NCBI GenBank assembly: GCA_905478015.1 | Contig: CAJQGY010000056.1 | Coordinates: forward strand, 1-34,483 | Source of the DNA: an uncultured SAR86 cluster bacterium | GTDB taxonomy: Bacteria > Pseudomonadota > Gammaproteobacteria > Magnimaribacterales > D2472 | Direction of reading: 5' to 3' | Length of the DNA stretch: 34,483 nt | Shown here: positions 8,529 through 17,125 of the stretch, one piece after another | Numbering within the stretch: position 1 is the first letter of the stretch | Layout of the letters: every line of letters begins with the position of its first letter | Made by a program: the position numbers and the translations under genes | Notes under the pieces: model-generated | What the model was told of the DNA's origin: nothing | The model's input: only the letters and a program-made list of their open reading frames with translations | The model's database searches: none

Positions 8529-9258
8529 AACACATTTTGGCTTTAAAGAGGTTGATGTTAATGAGAAACAGAGCCATGTTAAAGGCGTTTTTTCTTCTGT
8601 AGCAGAAAACTATGATGTAATGAATGATGCAATGTCTATGGGAATGCATAGAATCTGGAAAAAAATTCTTATTGAGCTTTCTGGTATTGAAAACAATGAC
8701 AAGGTGCTAGATATAGCAAGTGGGACTGGAGATATTGCAAAACTTATTTCAAGAGAATATCCATCAACAGAAGTTTTCATGACTGATATAAATATGGAAA
8801 TGTTAGGAGAAGGAAGAGACCGTTCAATCAACGAAAGTTTTGACAAGAACTGCCATTTTTGTCAGTTGAATGGTGAGGCTTTACCATTTAGCGATAAAAC
8901 ATTTGATGTGATTACAATTGGATTTGGCTTACGAAATTTTACAAATAAAGAGGCTGGTATTGCTGAGATGAATCGTTGTCTAAAAGATGATGGCAGGCTT
9001 TTAATTTTAGAATTCTCAAAACCTAAGAATAAAACTTTTTCAAAAATATATGACTGGTATTCATTTAATGTCCTTCCAAAACTTGGTTCTATATTGGCAA
9101 ATGATAGCGATAGTTACCAATATTTAGCAGAGTCAATAAGAATGCATCCTGACCAGGAGTCTTTAAAAGAGATGGTTATTAGCTCCGGTTTTAACAGTTG
9201 TAGGTTTTATAATTTATTTAATGGTATTGTTGCAATTCATGTCGCCAATAAAAACTAA
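8518..9258 (+). CDS. ubiE: Ubiquinone/menaquinone C-methyltransferase UbiE
   Basis: SAM-dependent methyltransferase that C-methylates the 2-polyprenyl benzoquinol ring in ubiquinone (and menaquinone) synthesis. SAM motif I is LDIASGTGDIA; the family stretches YDVMNDAMSMGMHRIWK and ITIGFGLRNF are clear. The ATG at 8518 is preferred over one four codons upstream because GAGGAG at 8508-8513 sits correctly before it; the product is 246 residues. It overlaps the end of rsgA by 11 bases and the start of ubiJ by 20. Confidence 0.95.
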   Translation: MKNRTHFGFKEVDVNEKQSHVKGVFSSVAENYDVMNDAMSMGMHRIWKKILIELSGIENNDKVLDIASGTGDIAKLISREYPSTEVFMTDINMEMLGEGRDRSINESFDKNCHFCQLNGEALPFSDKTFDVITIGFGLRNFTNKEAGIAEMNRCLKDDGRLLILEFSKPKNKTFSKIYDWYSFNVLPKLGSILANDSDSYQYLAESIRMHPDQESLKEMVISSGFNSCRFYNLFNGIVAIHVANKN

Positions 9259-9748
9259 AATAAAAAACATTATTTCAGAGCTTATTAAAGATCTGGAGGA
9301 AGCTTCACCTAATACTAGACGTTCGTTTTATGAGCTATACCCTCTATCTTTTAAGATTGAAGTAAAGGGGTATTTCCCTATCTATGTTGACTTAGATAGA
9401 AATACAAAAAAAATAGGATTTGCAGGTTATAAGGATCTAAATTTTGAAATTAATGCTGGGCTTGATGACCTTATCAATATTGTTGTTAAAAAAAAGATAG
9501 CAAAACAAATTATCCAAGGCGATGTGGAGCTTGCTATGGTTTTTTTTAATTTAATTGAAAAATCAAATGTAGATATTATTTATTTAGTTGAAAAACATTT
9601 TGGAAATAATGCGGCTTTTATTTCTTCTCAGCTCTTCAATAAGATATTTTTAAGAGAAGGTAATATAGAATCTAAAGCAGGGAGCCTTCATAAACAACTT
9701 CGAGATCTTCATATAAGAATTGATAGATTAGAAGCAAGGGCTCATTAA
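9239..9748 (+). CDS. ubiJ: Ubiquinone biosynthesis accessory factor UbiJ (SCP2 domain)
   Basis: A protein of about 169 residues between ubiE and ubiB, the invariant place of ubiJ. The first 110 residues fit a sterol-carrier-type SCP2 domain that holds hydrophobic ubiquinone intermediates; IIQGDVELAMVFFNL is the recognisable late part. The C-terminus (SLHKQLRDLHIRIDRLEARA) is a short predicted coiled coil, as in UbiJ, which pairs with UbiK. Sequence similarity is weak, so the name rests on context plus the coiled-coil end. The start is uncertain: ATG 9239 gives MSPIKTKIKN, while ATG 9221 would add six residues. It ends in TAATG, sharing a base with ubiB. Confidence 0.85.
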   Translation: MSPIKTKIKNIISELIKDLEEASPNTRRSFYELYPLSFKIEVKGYFPIYVDLDRNTKKIGFAGYKDLNFEINAGLDDLINIVVKKKIAKQIIQGDVELAMVFFNLIEKSNVDIIYLVEKHFGNNAAFISSQLFNKIFLREGNIESKAGSLHKQLRDLHIRIDRLEARAH

Positions 9749-11232
9749 TGATTAATTTCTTTGTTGTCCTATATGAGCTTACGAGAATGGGTATTTTGGG
9801 AGTTAGAAACAACATCTTCTTTGCACCCAATGGAATAAAAGCTGTAAATTATCTCCAATCACTTGGCCCTATATTTATAAAATTTGGTCAGTTACTGTCT
9901 ACTAGAACTGATATTCTTGATGAGAAAACTGCCAAAGATCTTCAGGTGCTAACTGATCAATGCAGGCCTTTTGAGACCTCGAAGCTTAGAAAAATAGTAG
10001 AGGATGAATTGGGCAATTCAATAGAAAATGTTTTTGATAATTTTAATGAGCAGCCATTGGCTGCTGCATCTTTAGCTCAGGTCCATGAAGCCACATTAAA
10101 AGATGGAAAATCAGTTGTAATAAAAGTTCTAAGGCCAAATATTGAAAGAGATGTTAGACGAAATCTTAAGGTCCTGAAAGCTGTTGCAAGAATTATTGAT
10201 TTTACTTATAAAGAAAGTAACAGACTAAAGCCTTTAGAGGTTGTTAAAAACTATGAAACAACGATTCTTAGGGAGCTTGACCTTCGATTAGAAGCCTCAA
10301 ATACTAGTCTTACAAGAAAAAATTTCCTTGGCTCAGATGAGCTTTACATCCCAGAGATATATTGGGAATTAACAACATCTAAGATAATGGTAGTCGAAAA
10401 GATAGATGGAATTCCATGTACAGATATAAAGCAAATTGAAGACCATGGAATTAATAAAAAATTACTAGCTGAAAATGGCGTAATGATTTTTTTGAATCAA
10501 GTATTTAGAGATAATTTCTTCCATGCTGACATGCATCCTGGAAATATTTTTGTGGCTAGAAATAATCCAGATAATCCTGGATACATAGCAATAGACTGTG
10601 CTATCTCTGGATCGCTTTCTAATGAAGAAAGATATATTCTCGCAAGAATGTTACAGGCGGTTTTGAAGCAAAATTATAAATCTCTGTCTCAGCTATTTAT
10701 TTCATCTGGATGGGTGGATGCATCATCCAACCAAATAGATCTAGAAAATACTCTAAGGGCATGTTGTGAACCAATATTTGAGAAGCCGCTATCTGAGATT
10801 GAGTTTGGTAAATTGCTTTTATATCTTTTTCAAAGCACTCGCTCATTCGGACTTTCACTTCAACCATCTCTAGTTCTGTTGCAGAAGACGCTAATACATA
10901 TTGAGGGTATGGGCAGACAGATTTATCCTAAATTAGATTTCTGGGGCATTGCTGAACCATATCTAGATAATTGGTTAAAGGATCAACTTAACCCTCTGAA
11001 GTTGAAAGACTTTATATTAAATAATAAAGAAGATATTTTACATAAGGCATCTGAGCTTCCTTCTATTGTTTATGAAACTCTTGACGAGTTGAGAGGTTTA
11101 GCAAAACATAAGAGCGCTAATGAAATTAAAATCAGGAAGATGGAGATTCAAATTCAAAAAGAAAAATTCATGATAAGGGCCTGTGTAATTGTTATAATAT
11201 TTATCATTGCATTGGCAATGTATTCAAAATAA
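9748..11232 (+). CDS. ubiB: Atypical kinase/ATPase UbiB (ABC1/ADCK family)
   Basis: A 494-residue protein-kinase-like ATPase needed for ubiquinone synthesis, held in the inner membrane by a C-terminal helix (about residues 470-490, followed by MYSK). Family hallmarks: the KxGQ motif in FIKFGQLLSTRTDIL (residues 45-48), the alanine-rich nucleotide loop PLAAASLAQVHEA, catalytic HADMHPGNIF, and the metal-binding Asp in AIDCAISGSL. In the last motif the usual Gly after D-x is Ala. The start shares a base with the ubiJ stop. The C-terminus has one clear membrane helix, where many UbiB proteins have two. Confidence 0.95.
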   Translation: MINFFVVLYELTRMGILGVRNNIFFAPNGIKAVNYLQSLGPIFIKFGQLLSTRTDILDEKTAKDLQVLTDQCRPFETSKLRKIVEDELGNSIENVFDNFNEQPLAAASLAQVHEATLKDGKSVVIKVLRPNIERDVRRNLKVLKAVARIIDFTYKESNRLKPLEVVKNYETTILRELDLRLEASNTSLTRKNFLGSDELYIPEIYWELTTSKIMVVEKIDGIPCTDIKQIEDHGINKKLLAENGVMIFLNQVFRDNFFHADMHPGNIFVARNNPDNPGYIAIDCAISGSLSNEERYILARMLQAVLKQNYKSLSQLFISSGWVDASSNQIDLENTLRACCEPIFEKPLSEIEFGKLLLYLFQSTRSFGLSLQPSLVLLQKTLIHIEGMGRQIYPKLDFWGIAEPYLDNWLKDQLNPLKLKDFILNNKEDILHKASELPSIVYETLDELRGLAKHKSANEIKIRKMEIQIQKEKFMIRACVIVIIFIIALAMYSK

Positions 11233-11246
11233 TTTAGGAGATATAT

Positions 11247-11402
11247 ATGGGATTTGGATGGCAAGAGCTGATAATTATTCTTCTCATAGTTGGTCTAATT
11301 TTTGGTACTAAAAAATTAAAAAATATTGGATCTGATCTTGGCGGAGCTGTTAAAGGCTTTAAAGAGGGTGTTAAAGAAGATTCTAAAAAAGAAGAAGAAT
11401 AA
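11247..11402 (+). CDS. tatA: Sec-independent translocase subunit TatA, very short
   Basis: A 51-residue protein: [20 protein letters not shown], then [18 protein letters not shown] and a charged tail ending in KKEEE. This is the TatA plan: a short N-terminal membrane helix, the FGxKKL hinge, an amphipathic helix and an acidic/basic tail. TatA forms the pore element for export of folded proteins. A good ribosome binding site (TAGGAG at 11235-11240) lies seven bases before the ATG. It sits 14 bases after ubiB and 3 before tatB, the gammaproteobacterial ubiB-tatABC order. The tail is much shorter than in E. coli TatA (about 89 residues). Confidence 0.93.
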   Translation: MGFGWQELIIILLIVGLIFGTKKLKNIGSDLGGAVKGFKEGVKEDSKKEEE

Positions 11403-11405
11403 AAA

Positions 11406-11654
11406 TTGTTTCAAGTTGGGTTTCTAGAGGTTTTGCTGATACTTGTTGTTGGGCTATTTATAATTGGGCCAACAAGGTTGCCTAATGCAGTAAAGTTTAT
11501 TATCAAAATTTACAAAAAAATTCAGCATGCAATATTTAAGTTTAAAAATGATCTTGAATTAGAGATTGGAACTGATGAAATAAAAAAAGATGTTTTTAAT
11601 GAGATGAGGATGGAAGAGTTAGATTTATCTGCCAAGCTTAAAAAAGATGAGTAA
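11406..11654 (+). CDS. tatB: Sec-independent translocase subunit TatB, short
   Basis: An 82-residue protein beginning at TTG 11406: MFQVGFLEVLLILVVGLFII then GPTRLPNAV, the TatB pattern of helix plus GPxRLP, where TatA has FGxKKL. An amphipathic stretch (KFIIKIYKKIQHAIFKFKND) and a short charged tail follow. TatB joins TatC in the receptor complex for twin-arginine signal peptides. It is about half the length of E. coli TatB, having lost most of the variable tail. The TTG start is supported by family alignment from MF onward. It overlaps tatC by eight bases. Confidence 0.92.
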   Translation: MFQVGFLEVLLILVVGLFIIGPTRLPNAVKFIIKIYKKIQHAIFKFKNDLELEIGTDEIKKDVFNEMRMEELDLSAKLKKDE

Positions 11655-12348
11655 AGACTCCTTAATCTCACATCTTCTTGAGCTTAGAAGTAGGCTGTTA
11701 AGAGTTATTCTTTTTATATTTGTTACTATTGTAATAGGCGCTCCATTTGCTTCTGATCTATTCAGTTTTTTTGCATCCCCTTTGCTTGCATCATTCCCAG
11801 AGAATAGCTCGATGATCGCCACTCAAGTAACTTCACCGTTTATGGCGCCCTTTAAGTTACTTATATTTTCTGCATTTTTAATATCTATGCCCTACTTCTT
11901 CTATGAGTTATGGTCATTTATTGCTCCTGGTTTGTTTGAGAATGAGAAATCTTTTGTTGGCCCATTAATATTTTCTACAGTAATTTTATTTACCATGGGG
12001 GTAGCATTTGCATATTTTGTTGTGTGTCCAATTATATTTAAGTTCTTTATTGGCATTGCGCCTGAGTCAGTAATAGTAATGACAGATATTACACAATACA
12101 TAGGCTTCGTAATGAAGCTTGTATTTGCATTCGGTATTGCTTTTGAAATGCCAATAGCAACTTTTCTTCTTGTAAGTTCTGGTGTTGTTAAAAAATCTAC
12201 TCTAGCGACTTCAAGGCCTTATCTTATTCTATTGTTTTTTGTTATAGGGATGCTTTTAACGCCTCCAGATATATTTTCACAGCTTTTTTTAGCTATCCCA
12301 ATGTGGTTATTATTTGAAATAGGTCTTCTTATAAGTAAAGAAAGATAG
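11647..12348 (+). CDS. tatC: Sec-independent translocase subunit TatC
   Basis: A 233-residue integral membrane protein with six predicted hydrophobic segments, the signal-peptide receptor of the Tat system. It starts MSKDSLISHLLELRSRL, the conserved cytosolic N-terminus, and has SFIAPGLFENEK in the first part and AFGIAFEMPI in the middle, both standard TatC blocks. ATG at 11647 lies within the end of tatB. The gene closes the rsgA-ubiE-ubiJ-ubiB-tatABC run; its stop is one base from the stop of the convergent LOG gene. Confidence 0.96.
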   Translation: MSKDSLISHLLELRSRLLRVILFIFVTIVIGAPFASDLFSFFASPLLASFPENSSMIATQVTSPFMAPFKLLIFSAFLISMPYFFYELWSFIAPGLFENEKSFVGPLIFSTVILFTMGVAFAYFVVCPIIFKFFIGIAPESVIVMTDITQYIGFVMKLVFAFGIAFEMPIATFLLVSSGVVKKSTLATSRPYLILLFFVIGMLLTPPDIFSQLFLAIPMWLLFEIGLLISKER

Positions 12349-12349
12349 T

Positions 12350-12937
12350 TTAAAGGCCTAGCCTATTTGTCCAATCAGTGTCTGCAGGCCTCTTATTTGA
12401 AAGTATTGCTTCGACCAGCTCTTCTGGAGTATCTGCAATTATTAAATCATCAAAATTAGCTTTTGTTATAAATCCTTCTTCAACCGCTTTTACCATCCAA
12501 GCTATTAAGTGATCGTAATAGCCAGCAGTATTTAGTATCCCGATGGGCTTATTAATTATTCCTAACTGATTGCTAGCCATAACCTCAGCCAGCTCATCCA
12601 AGGAACCAACACCTCCAGGAAGTACTACAAATGCATCAGATCTGTCCATGAATACATCCTTTCTATCTAGGAGAGTTTCAGCTACAACAACCTCGTCTAT
12701 CCTTGGGTTTACAAGCTCAAGCTCGTATAGAGAGCGCAGAGAAATTCCTAATGCCTCTACGCCGTTATCAATAGCTGTATCTGAGATAACCTTCATTAAC
12801 CCAACATTTCCTCCACCAAATACAACATTTACTCCTTTTTTTGCTATTAACTCAGAAACTGATTTGGCTTCTTTGGCATATATAGGATTGTTGCCCTCAT
12901 GCGCTCCACAAAAAATTGATATGTGCTTAATTTCCAT
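12350..12937 (-). CDS. LOG family protein (nucleoside 5'-monophosphate phosphoribohydrolase type)
   Basis: A 195-residue Rossmann-like protein of the TIGR00730/LOG family. Members cleave the N-glycosidic bond of AMP or cytokinin ribotides to free base plus ribose 5-phosphate. The signature is LPGGVGSLDELAEV, with FCGAHEGNNP at the N-terminus and VFGGGNVGLM in the first Rossmann unit. ATG at 12935-12937 has GGAG six bases upstream on its strand, so it is preferred over an in-frame TTG four codons earlier (12949). It is the last gene of the tkt-pgk-fba run, 30 bases after fba. The true substrate cannot be told from sequence. Confidence 0.9.
   Translation of the reverse strand: MEIKHISIFCGAHEGNNPIYAKEAKSVSELIAKKGVNVVFGGGNVGLMKVISDTAIDNGVEALGISLRSLYELELVNPRIDEVVVAETLLDRKDVFMDRSDAFVVLPGGVGSLDELAEVMASNQLGIINKPIGILNTAGYYDHLIAWMVKAVEEGFITKANFDDLIIADTPEELVEAILSNKRPADTDWTNRLGL
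12352..12367. terminator. short hairpin at the tatC/LOG convergent junction
   Basis: AAAGGC, loop CTA, GCCT(a)TT: six pairs with one bulged A, GC-rich at the loop, starting four bases after the tatC stop and lying in the last codons of the LOG gene. It has A on the left and T on the right, as a weak bidirectional terminator would. Confidence 0.3.
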
Positions 12938-12967
12938 TAAATTCTCCAATAATTGATTTAAAATCTT

Positions 12968-13987
12968 TTAAAAGTCTTCTTCAAGGCCTTTATCCCATTT
13001 GCCCTGAGCTGCTAAATTATTCATTTTTGCTCTATGAGATAAAATATCTTGTGCAATAAAGACATTTTCAGCATCTCCTGACCAGGCTTTAAGTGCTCCG
13101 GCCTGAAGCGCTCTTCCATATGAAAAGCTTAATTTCCATTCAAAGCCGCCTATCTTATTCATTGCATCGAGATGTTCTGTAGCTTCAACTTCTGTTTGGC
13201 CTCCAGAAAGGAAAGTTATGCCTGGAACTTCTGCAGGAACATTCTCTTTAAGAGACTTAAGAGTCATGTTTGCAACATCATCAACACTTGCTTTGGTTGT
13301 TGCATCAGATCCTGGAGTGACCATGCTTGGCTTGAGCAATACTCCTTTCAAATTTACATCTTTATTCTTTAATGAATTAAATAAACTTGCAAGAGCTCTT
13401 GATGACGCATCAAAAGATTGCTCTATTGTGTGATGGCCGTCCATCAAAATTTCAGGCTCAACTATAGGTACCAGTCCGTTATTTTGAGCTAGCTTGGCAT
13501 ATTCCGCCAAGGCATCTGCATTGCCATCTATACATTTGTCTGTTGGCATGCCATCTCCAATTTTTATAACTGCACGCCACTTTGTAAATTTTGCTCCAAT
13601 GGCAGTGTACTCTTTAAGTCTCTCATCGAGACCATCCAGACCTTTTGTGATAACTTCCTCTGAACCATCTTGGATTGGGACCAAGCCCTTATCAACCTTT
13701 ATACCCGGCAAGGCGCCTTCCGCATTCATGATATCTATTAACGGGGTGCCATCTTTTGCATTTTGTCTTAAGGTTTCATCAAAAAGGATGACGCCTCCAA
13801 TGTTGCCTTTAAGGCCTGAGGATCTAAAAAGCATCTCTCTATAATCTCTTCTGTTGCTTTCTATATTTTCTACGCCAATAGTATCAAAACGCTTGCCGCA
13901 AGTGGGATTGCTCTCATCTGCAGCTAAAATCCCTTTGCCCTCAGAAACTATATATGAGGCTATTTTTTCTATGTTATCTAAAGTCAT
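12968..13987 (-). CDS. fba: Class I fructose-bisphosphate aldolase
   Basis: A 339-residue class I (Schiff-base) aldolase that interconverts fructose 1,6-bisphosphate with dihydroxyacetone phosphate and glyceraldehyde 3-phosphate. The visible blocks are GKGILAADESNPTCGKRF, FTKWRAVIKIGDGMP, VPIVEPEILMDG, the lysine-bearing GVLLKPSMVTPGSD and the phosphate-binding FLSGGQTEVEAT. It is the eukaryotic-like class I type, not the zinc-dependent class II enzyme common in gammaproteobacteria. The start overlaps the pgk stop as ATGA. It may serve both glycolysis and gluconeogenesis; a PEP carboxykinase is encoded in the same window. Confidence 0.95.
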   Translation of the reverse strand: MTLDNIEKIASYIVSEGKGILAADESNPTCGKRFDTIGVENIESNRRDYREMLFRSSGLKGNIGGVILFDETLRQNAKDGTPLIDIMNAEGALPGIKVDKGLVPIQDGSEEVITKGLDGLDERLKEYTAIGAKFTKWRAVIKIGDGMPTDKCIDGNADALAEYAKLAQNNGLVPIVEPEILMDGHHTIEQSFDASSRALASLFNSLKNKDVNLKGVLLKPSMVTPGSDATTKASVDDVANMTLKSLKENVPAEVPGITFLSGGQTEVEATEHLDAMNKIGGFEWKLSFSYGRALQAGALKAWSGDAENVFIAQDILSHRAKMNNLAAQGKWDKGLEEDF

Positions 13988-15147
13988 TTTTTCTCCTTAT
14001 CCAGTTTTTCTCTACCCAAGGCTTCAATAGAAGGGAGTTCTTTGCCTTCCATAAATTCTAAAAATGCACCCCCGCCAGTAGAACAATATGATACATCATC
14101 TTTATTTATGAAGGTATTGATCGCGCTAAGGGTCTCCCCGCCTCCAGCGATTGAATAGCCATTCGATTCTTTAATATTTTTTGCCAAGCTTTCTGTTCCT
14201 GATGAAAATAAAGAATTTTCAAACACCCCAAGAGGACCATTCCAAAGTATTAATTTTGATCTTTTAATAGAATCTTTCATATTTGGAGTTAGCATCTGGT
14301 CAAGGATCATCTCCTCACTTGTTACATCGTCTATTTGTTTAATCTTGACATTAGAACCTTGAAATGAGGTTGATGTAACCACAGTTGATGGAAGTAAAAT
14401 TTTACCTACTTTAAGCATTTTTGCTGCGACATCAAGCATGGAGTCTTCGACTAGTGAGGTCCCAATCTCATACCCAGATGCTTTTAAGAAAGTATTTGCA
14501 ATTCCGCCTCCAACAATAATATTGTCAGCTTTCATGTTTAAGTTTTTTATAAGCCCTAGTTTTGAAGACACCTTTGCGCCACCAATAATTGCTAAATATG
14601 GGGATGGAGCATTTAACATCGCTCTATTTAATGAATCTATCTCTCTCTTTAACAGAATGCCGCTACATGACTCTTTGCTTGATAGGATGGCTGAATGAGT
14701 TGAGGCCTGTTTTCTATGAGCTGTACCAAAAGCATCAAAAACATATATATCTCCAAGGCCTCCAAGCGCTTTTCCAAGCGAGTCATCATTAGACATTTCA
14801 CCATTAAAAAATCTAACATTTTCTAACAACTGAACTCTTTCATTTGAATTAAATATTTTGTTACTGGCATAGCTATCAACTAGCTGAACTGGCTCATTAA
14901 GAATATTGGAAAGGGCTTCTGAGACTGGGGCTAATGAAAAAGCCTCTTCTGCTTTTCCCTCAGTGGGCCTTCCTAAGTGGCTAACTAAAAGTATCTTACA
15001 ATTATTATCTAAAGCATGCTTTATTGAGGGCAAGCAAGCCTCTATTCTTGTTAAATCAGTAATGGCTCCATTGCTTATAGGGACATTCATATCGACCCTA
15101 ATAACAAGATTTTTATTTGAGATATTTAATTCAGCTAGACTCTTCAT
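13984..15147 (-). CDS. pgk: Phosphoglycerate kinase
   Basis: Transfers a phosphate between 1,3-bisphosphoglycerate and ADP. At 387 residues it is standard length. Motifs: LVIRVDMNVPI (family RVDxNVP), LVSHLGRPTEG, IGGAKVSSKLGLI, ILWNGPLGVFE, and the nucleotide-site YCSTGGGAFLEFMEG. It overlaps the tkt end by 17 bases and the fba start by four, so the three genes look translationally coupled. No glyceraldehyde-3-phosphate or erythrose-4-phosphate dehydrogenase gene lies between tkt and pgk, unlike in many relatives. Confidence 0.97.
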   Translation of the reverse strand: MKSLAELNISNKNLVIRVDMNVPISNGAITDLTRIEACLPSIKHALDNNCKILLVSHLGRPTEGKAEEAFSLAPVSEALSNILNEPVQLVDSYASNKIFNSNERVQLLENVRFFNGEMSNDDSLGKALGGLGDIYVFDAFGTAHRKQASTHSAILSSKESCSGILLKREIDSLNRAMLNAPSPYLAIIGGAKVSSKLGLIKNLNMKADNIIVGGGIANTFLKASGYEIGTSLVEDSMLDVAAKMLKVGKILLPSTVVTSTSFQGSNVKIKQIDDVTSEEMILDQMLTPNMKDSIKRSKLILWNGPLGVFENSLFSSGTESLAKNIKESNGYSIAGGGETLSAINTFINKDDVSYCSTGGGAFLEFMEGKELPSIEALGREKLDKEKK

Positions 15148-17125
15148 CTAAAAGTGATTTTGCCATTAAAACAACATTATCAATAGTAAAGCCAAAATGC
15201 TCCATCAAGTCTAGTGCAGGCGCAGATTCTCCAAAAGTCTCAATTCCTAAAACCTTATCCGATTTATTCAAAAGCTTATACCAAGAATCTGGATGAGCCA
15301 TTTCAACAACAAGAGTTGGAAGATTTTTTCCAAGAACAGACTTCTTATAGTCAGCTGATTGTTCTAAAAATGAATCTAGTGATGGCATTGAAACCACATT
15401 TGCATTTACCCCATCTTCGCTTAAATGAGACGCCGCATCTAACGCAAGCTGTACTTCACTTCCTGAAGCAATAATGCACAAATCAGGATTTTCATGCTCT
15501 TGAAGCAAGTAACCACCTTTTTGAATAAGATTCAATTGATTACTATTTCTTGTCAAAGCTGAGGTGTTCTGCCTGCTGAATATGAGAGATGTTGGTGATT
15601 CTGAGGATGTTACTGCTTGTTTCCATGCTACAGCTGTTTCAACTAGGTCTGCAGGCCTCCAATTATAAAGGTTCGGAGTTGCTCTTAATGTAACTAAATG
15701 CTCTATTGGCTGGTGGGTTGGGCCATCTTCTCCAAGCGCTATAGAGTCATGTGTATAAACAAAGATATTAGGAAGGCCCATCAGTGCTGAAAGTCTTAAT
15801 GCATTTCTTGCATAGTCAGTAAATACTAAAAATGTTGCTCCATACGGCTTTATTCCGCCATGCAAAACCATTCCATTCATGATTGCTGACATACCAAACT
15901 CTCGAACACCATAGTTAATATGGTTTCCATCTGGGGTGTCATTAAAAAATACAGTGCTTGATTTAGAAAAAGTATTATTGGATGGCGTTAGGTCTGCTGA
16001 ACCGCCTACCAATTCAGGAAGTTCCTTAACAAAAAAATCTAAGCATTCTTGAGATGCTTTTCTAGTTGCCATTGAAATATCATTAGTCATAGCATCATTA
16101 AGAAAGTCTTCATATTTTGAATCGAAGTTATTTGGAAGCTTTCCATCTATCCTTCTTTTTAGCTCTGCATGCTTTTCAGGATATTTACTTCCGTACTGGC
16201 TCATGATTGAGTCCCAATTGCTATTGTGCTCGGCTCCTGCAATTCTTGCATCCCAGAAATCATAAACATGACTTGGGATTTCAAAGGGTTCATAGCTCCA
16301 ATTAAGAGCTTCTCTTGTTTTCTTTATTTCTTCATCGCCTAGAGGAGACCCATGCACACCTGATGTTCCAGATTTGTTTGGTGAACCAAAACCAATTGTT
16401 GTTTTACAAAAGATCATTGTGGGCTTTGAGGGCTCTGCTTTTGCAGAAATTATAGCTTTGCTTATTTCATCAATGTTGTGGCCGTCTACAGATATTGTTT
16501 GCCATCCATAACTATTAAAACGCTCCACTGTATTATCGGTAAACCAATTATCAATCTCCCCATCGATTGATATGCCATTTTGGTCATAAAAGCATATGAG
16601 CTTTCCAAGTTGATGTGTCCCAGCAAATGAGCATGCTTCATGAGAAACGCCTTCCATAAGACAACCATCACCAACAAATGCGTAAGTAAAATGATTAATT
16701 GGAGAAATATCATCTTTATTAAATTGAGCAGAGAGGGACTTCTCGGCTATTGCCATTCCAACTGCATTAGCAATTCCTTGGCCTAAGGGTCCTGTTGTGG
16801 TTTCAATGCCATTATCTAAATCATACTCTGGATGACCAGGGGTCTTAGATTTTAATTTTCGAAAATCTTTTATATCATCAATGCTAATTGAATAGCCGCT
16901 TAGATGAAGGAGGCTATATAGAAGCATGGAGCCATGTCCATTGGATAGCACAAACCTGTCCCTATTAAACCACTTAGGATTGGCTGGATTGTGGTTAAGA
17001 TTCTGCCATAAAGCTACTGCAATTTCTGCCATGCCCATTGGCATTCCTGGATGACCTGAATTAGCTCTTTGCACAGCGTCTATTGATAGAAATCTGAGTG
17101 CATTTGTTGATTCTGATGGATTCAA
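15131..17125 (-). CDS. tkt: Transketolase
   Basis: Thiamine-diphosphate enzyme that moves two-carbon units between sugar phosphates in the pentose phosphate pathway. The 664-residue length is typical. Motifs in order: ANSGHPGMPMGMAEIA, LSNGHGSMLLYSLLHL, TGPLGQGIANAVGMA, the ThDP/metal motif GDGCLMEGVSHEA, YDQNGISIDG and ALGEDGPTHQPIEHL. The start codon is TTG at 17123-17125: AGGGG lies six bases upstream on the minus strand, and residues from MNPSESTNALRFL align with the family. It is the first gene of the tkt-pgk-fba-LOG run and is divergent from metK, as in Pseudomonas. Confidence 0.97.
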   Translation of the reverse strand: MNPSESTNALRFLSIDAVQRANSGHPGMPMGMAEIAVALWQNLNHNPANPKWFNRDRFVLSNGHGSMLLYSLLHLSGYSISIDDIKDFRKLKSKTPGHPEYDLDNGIETTTGPLGQGIANAVGMAIAEKSLSAQFNKDDISPINHFTYAFVGDGCLMEGVSHEACSFAGTHQLGKLICFYDQNGISIDGEIDNWFTDNTVERFNSYGWQTISVDGHNIDEISKAIISAKAEPSKPTMIFCKTTIGFGSPNKSGTSGVHGSPLGDEEIKKTREALNWSYEPFEIPSHVYDFWDARIAGAEHNSNWDSIMSQYGSKYPEKHAELKRRIDGKLPNNFDSKYEDFLNDAMTNDISMATRKASQECLDFFVKELPELVGGSADLTPSNNTFSKSSTVFFNDTPDGNHINYGVREFGMSAIMNGMVLHGGIKPYGATFLVFTDYARNALRLSALMGLPNIFVYTHDSIALGEDGPTHQPIEHLVTLRATPNLYNWRPADLVETAVAWKQAVTSSESPTSLIFSRQNTSALTRNSNQLNLIQKGGYLLQEHENPDLCIIASGSEVQLALDAASHLSEDGVNANVVSMPSLDSFLEQSADYKKSVLGKNLPTLVVEMAHPDSWYKLLNKSDKVLGIETFGESAPALDLMEHFGFTIDNVVLMAKSLLDEESS

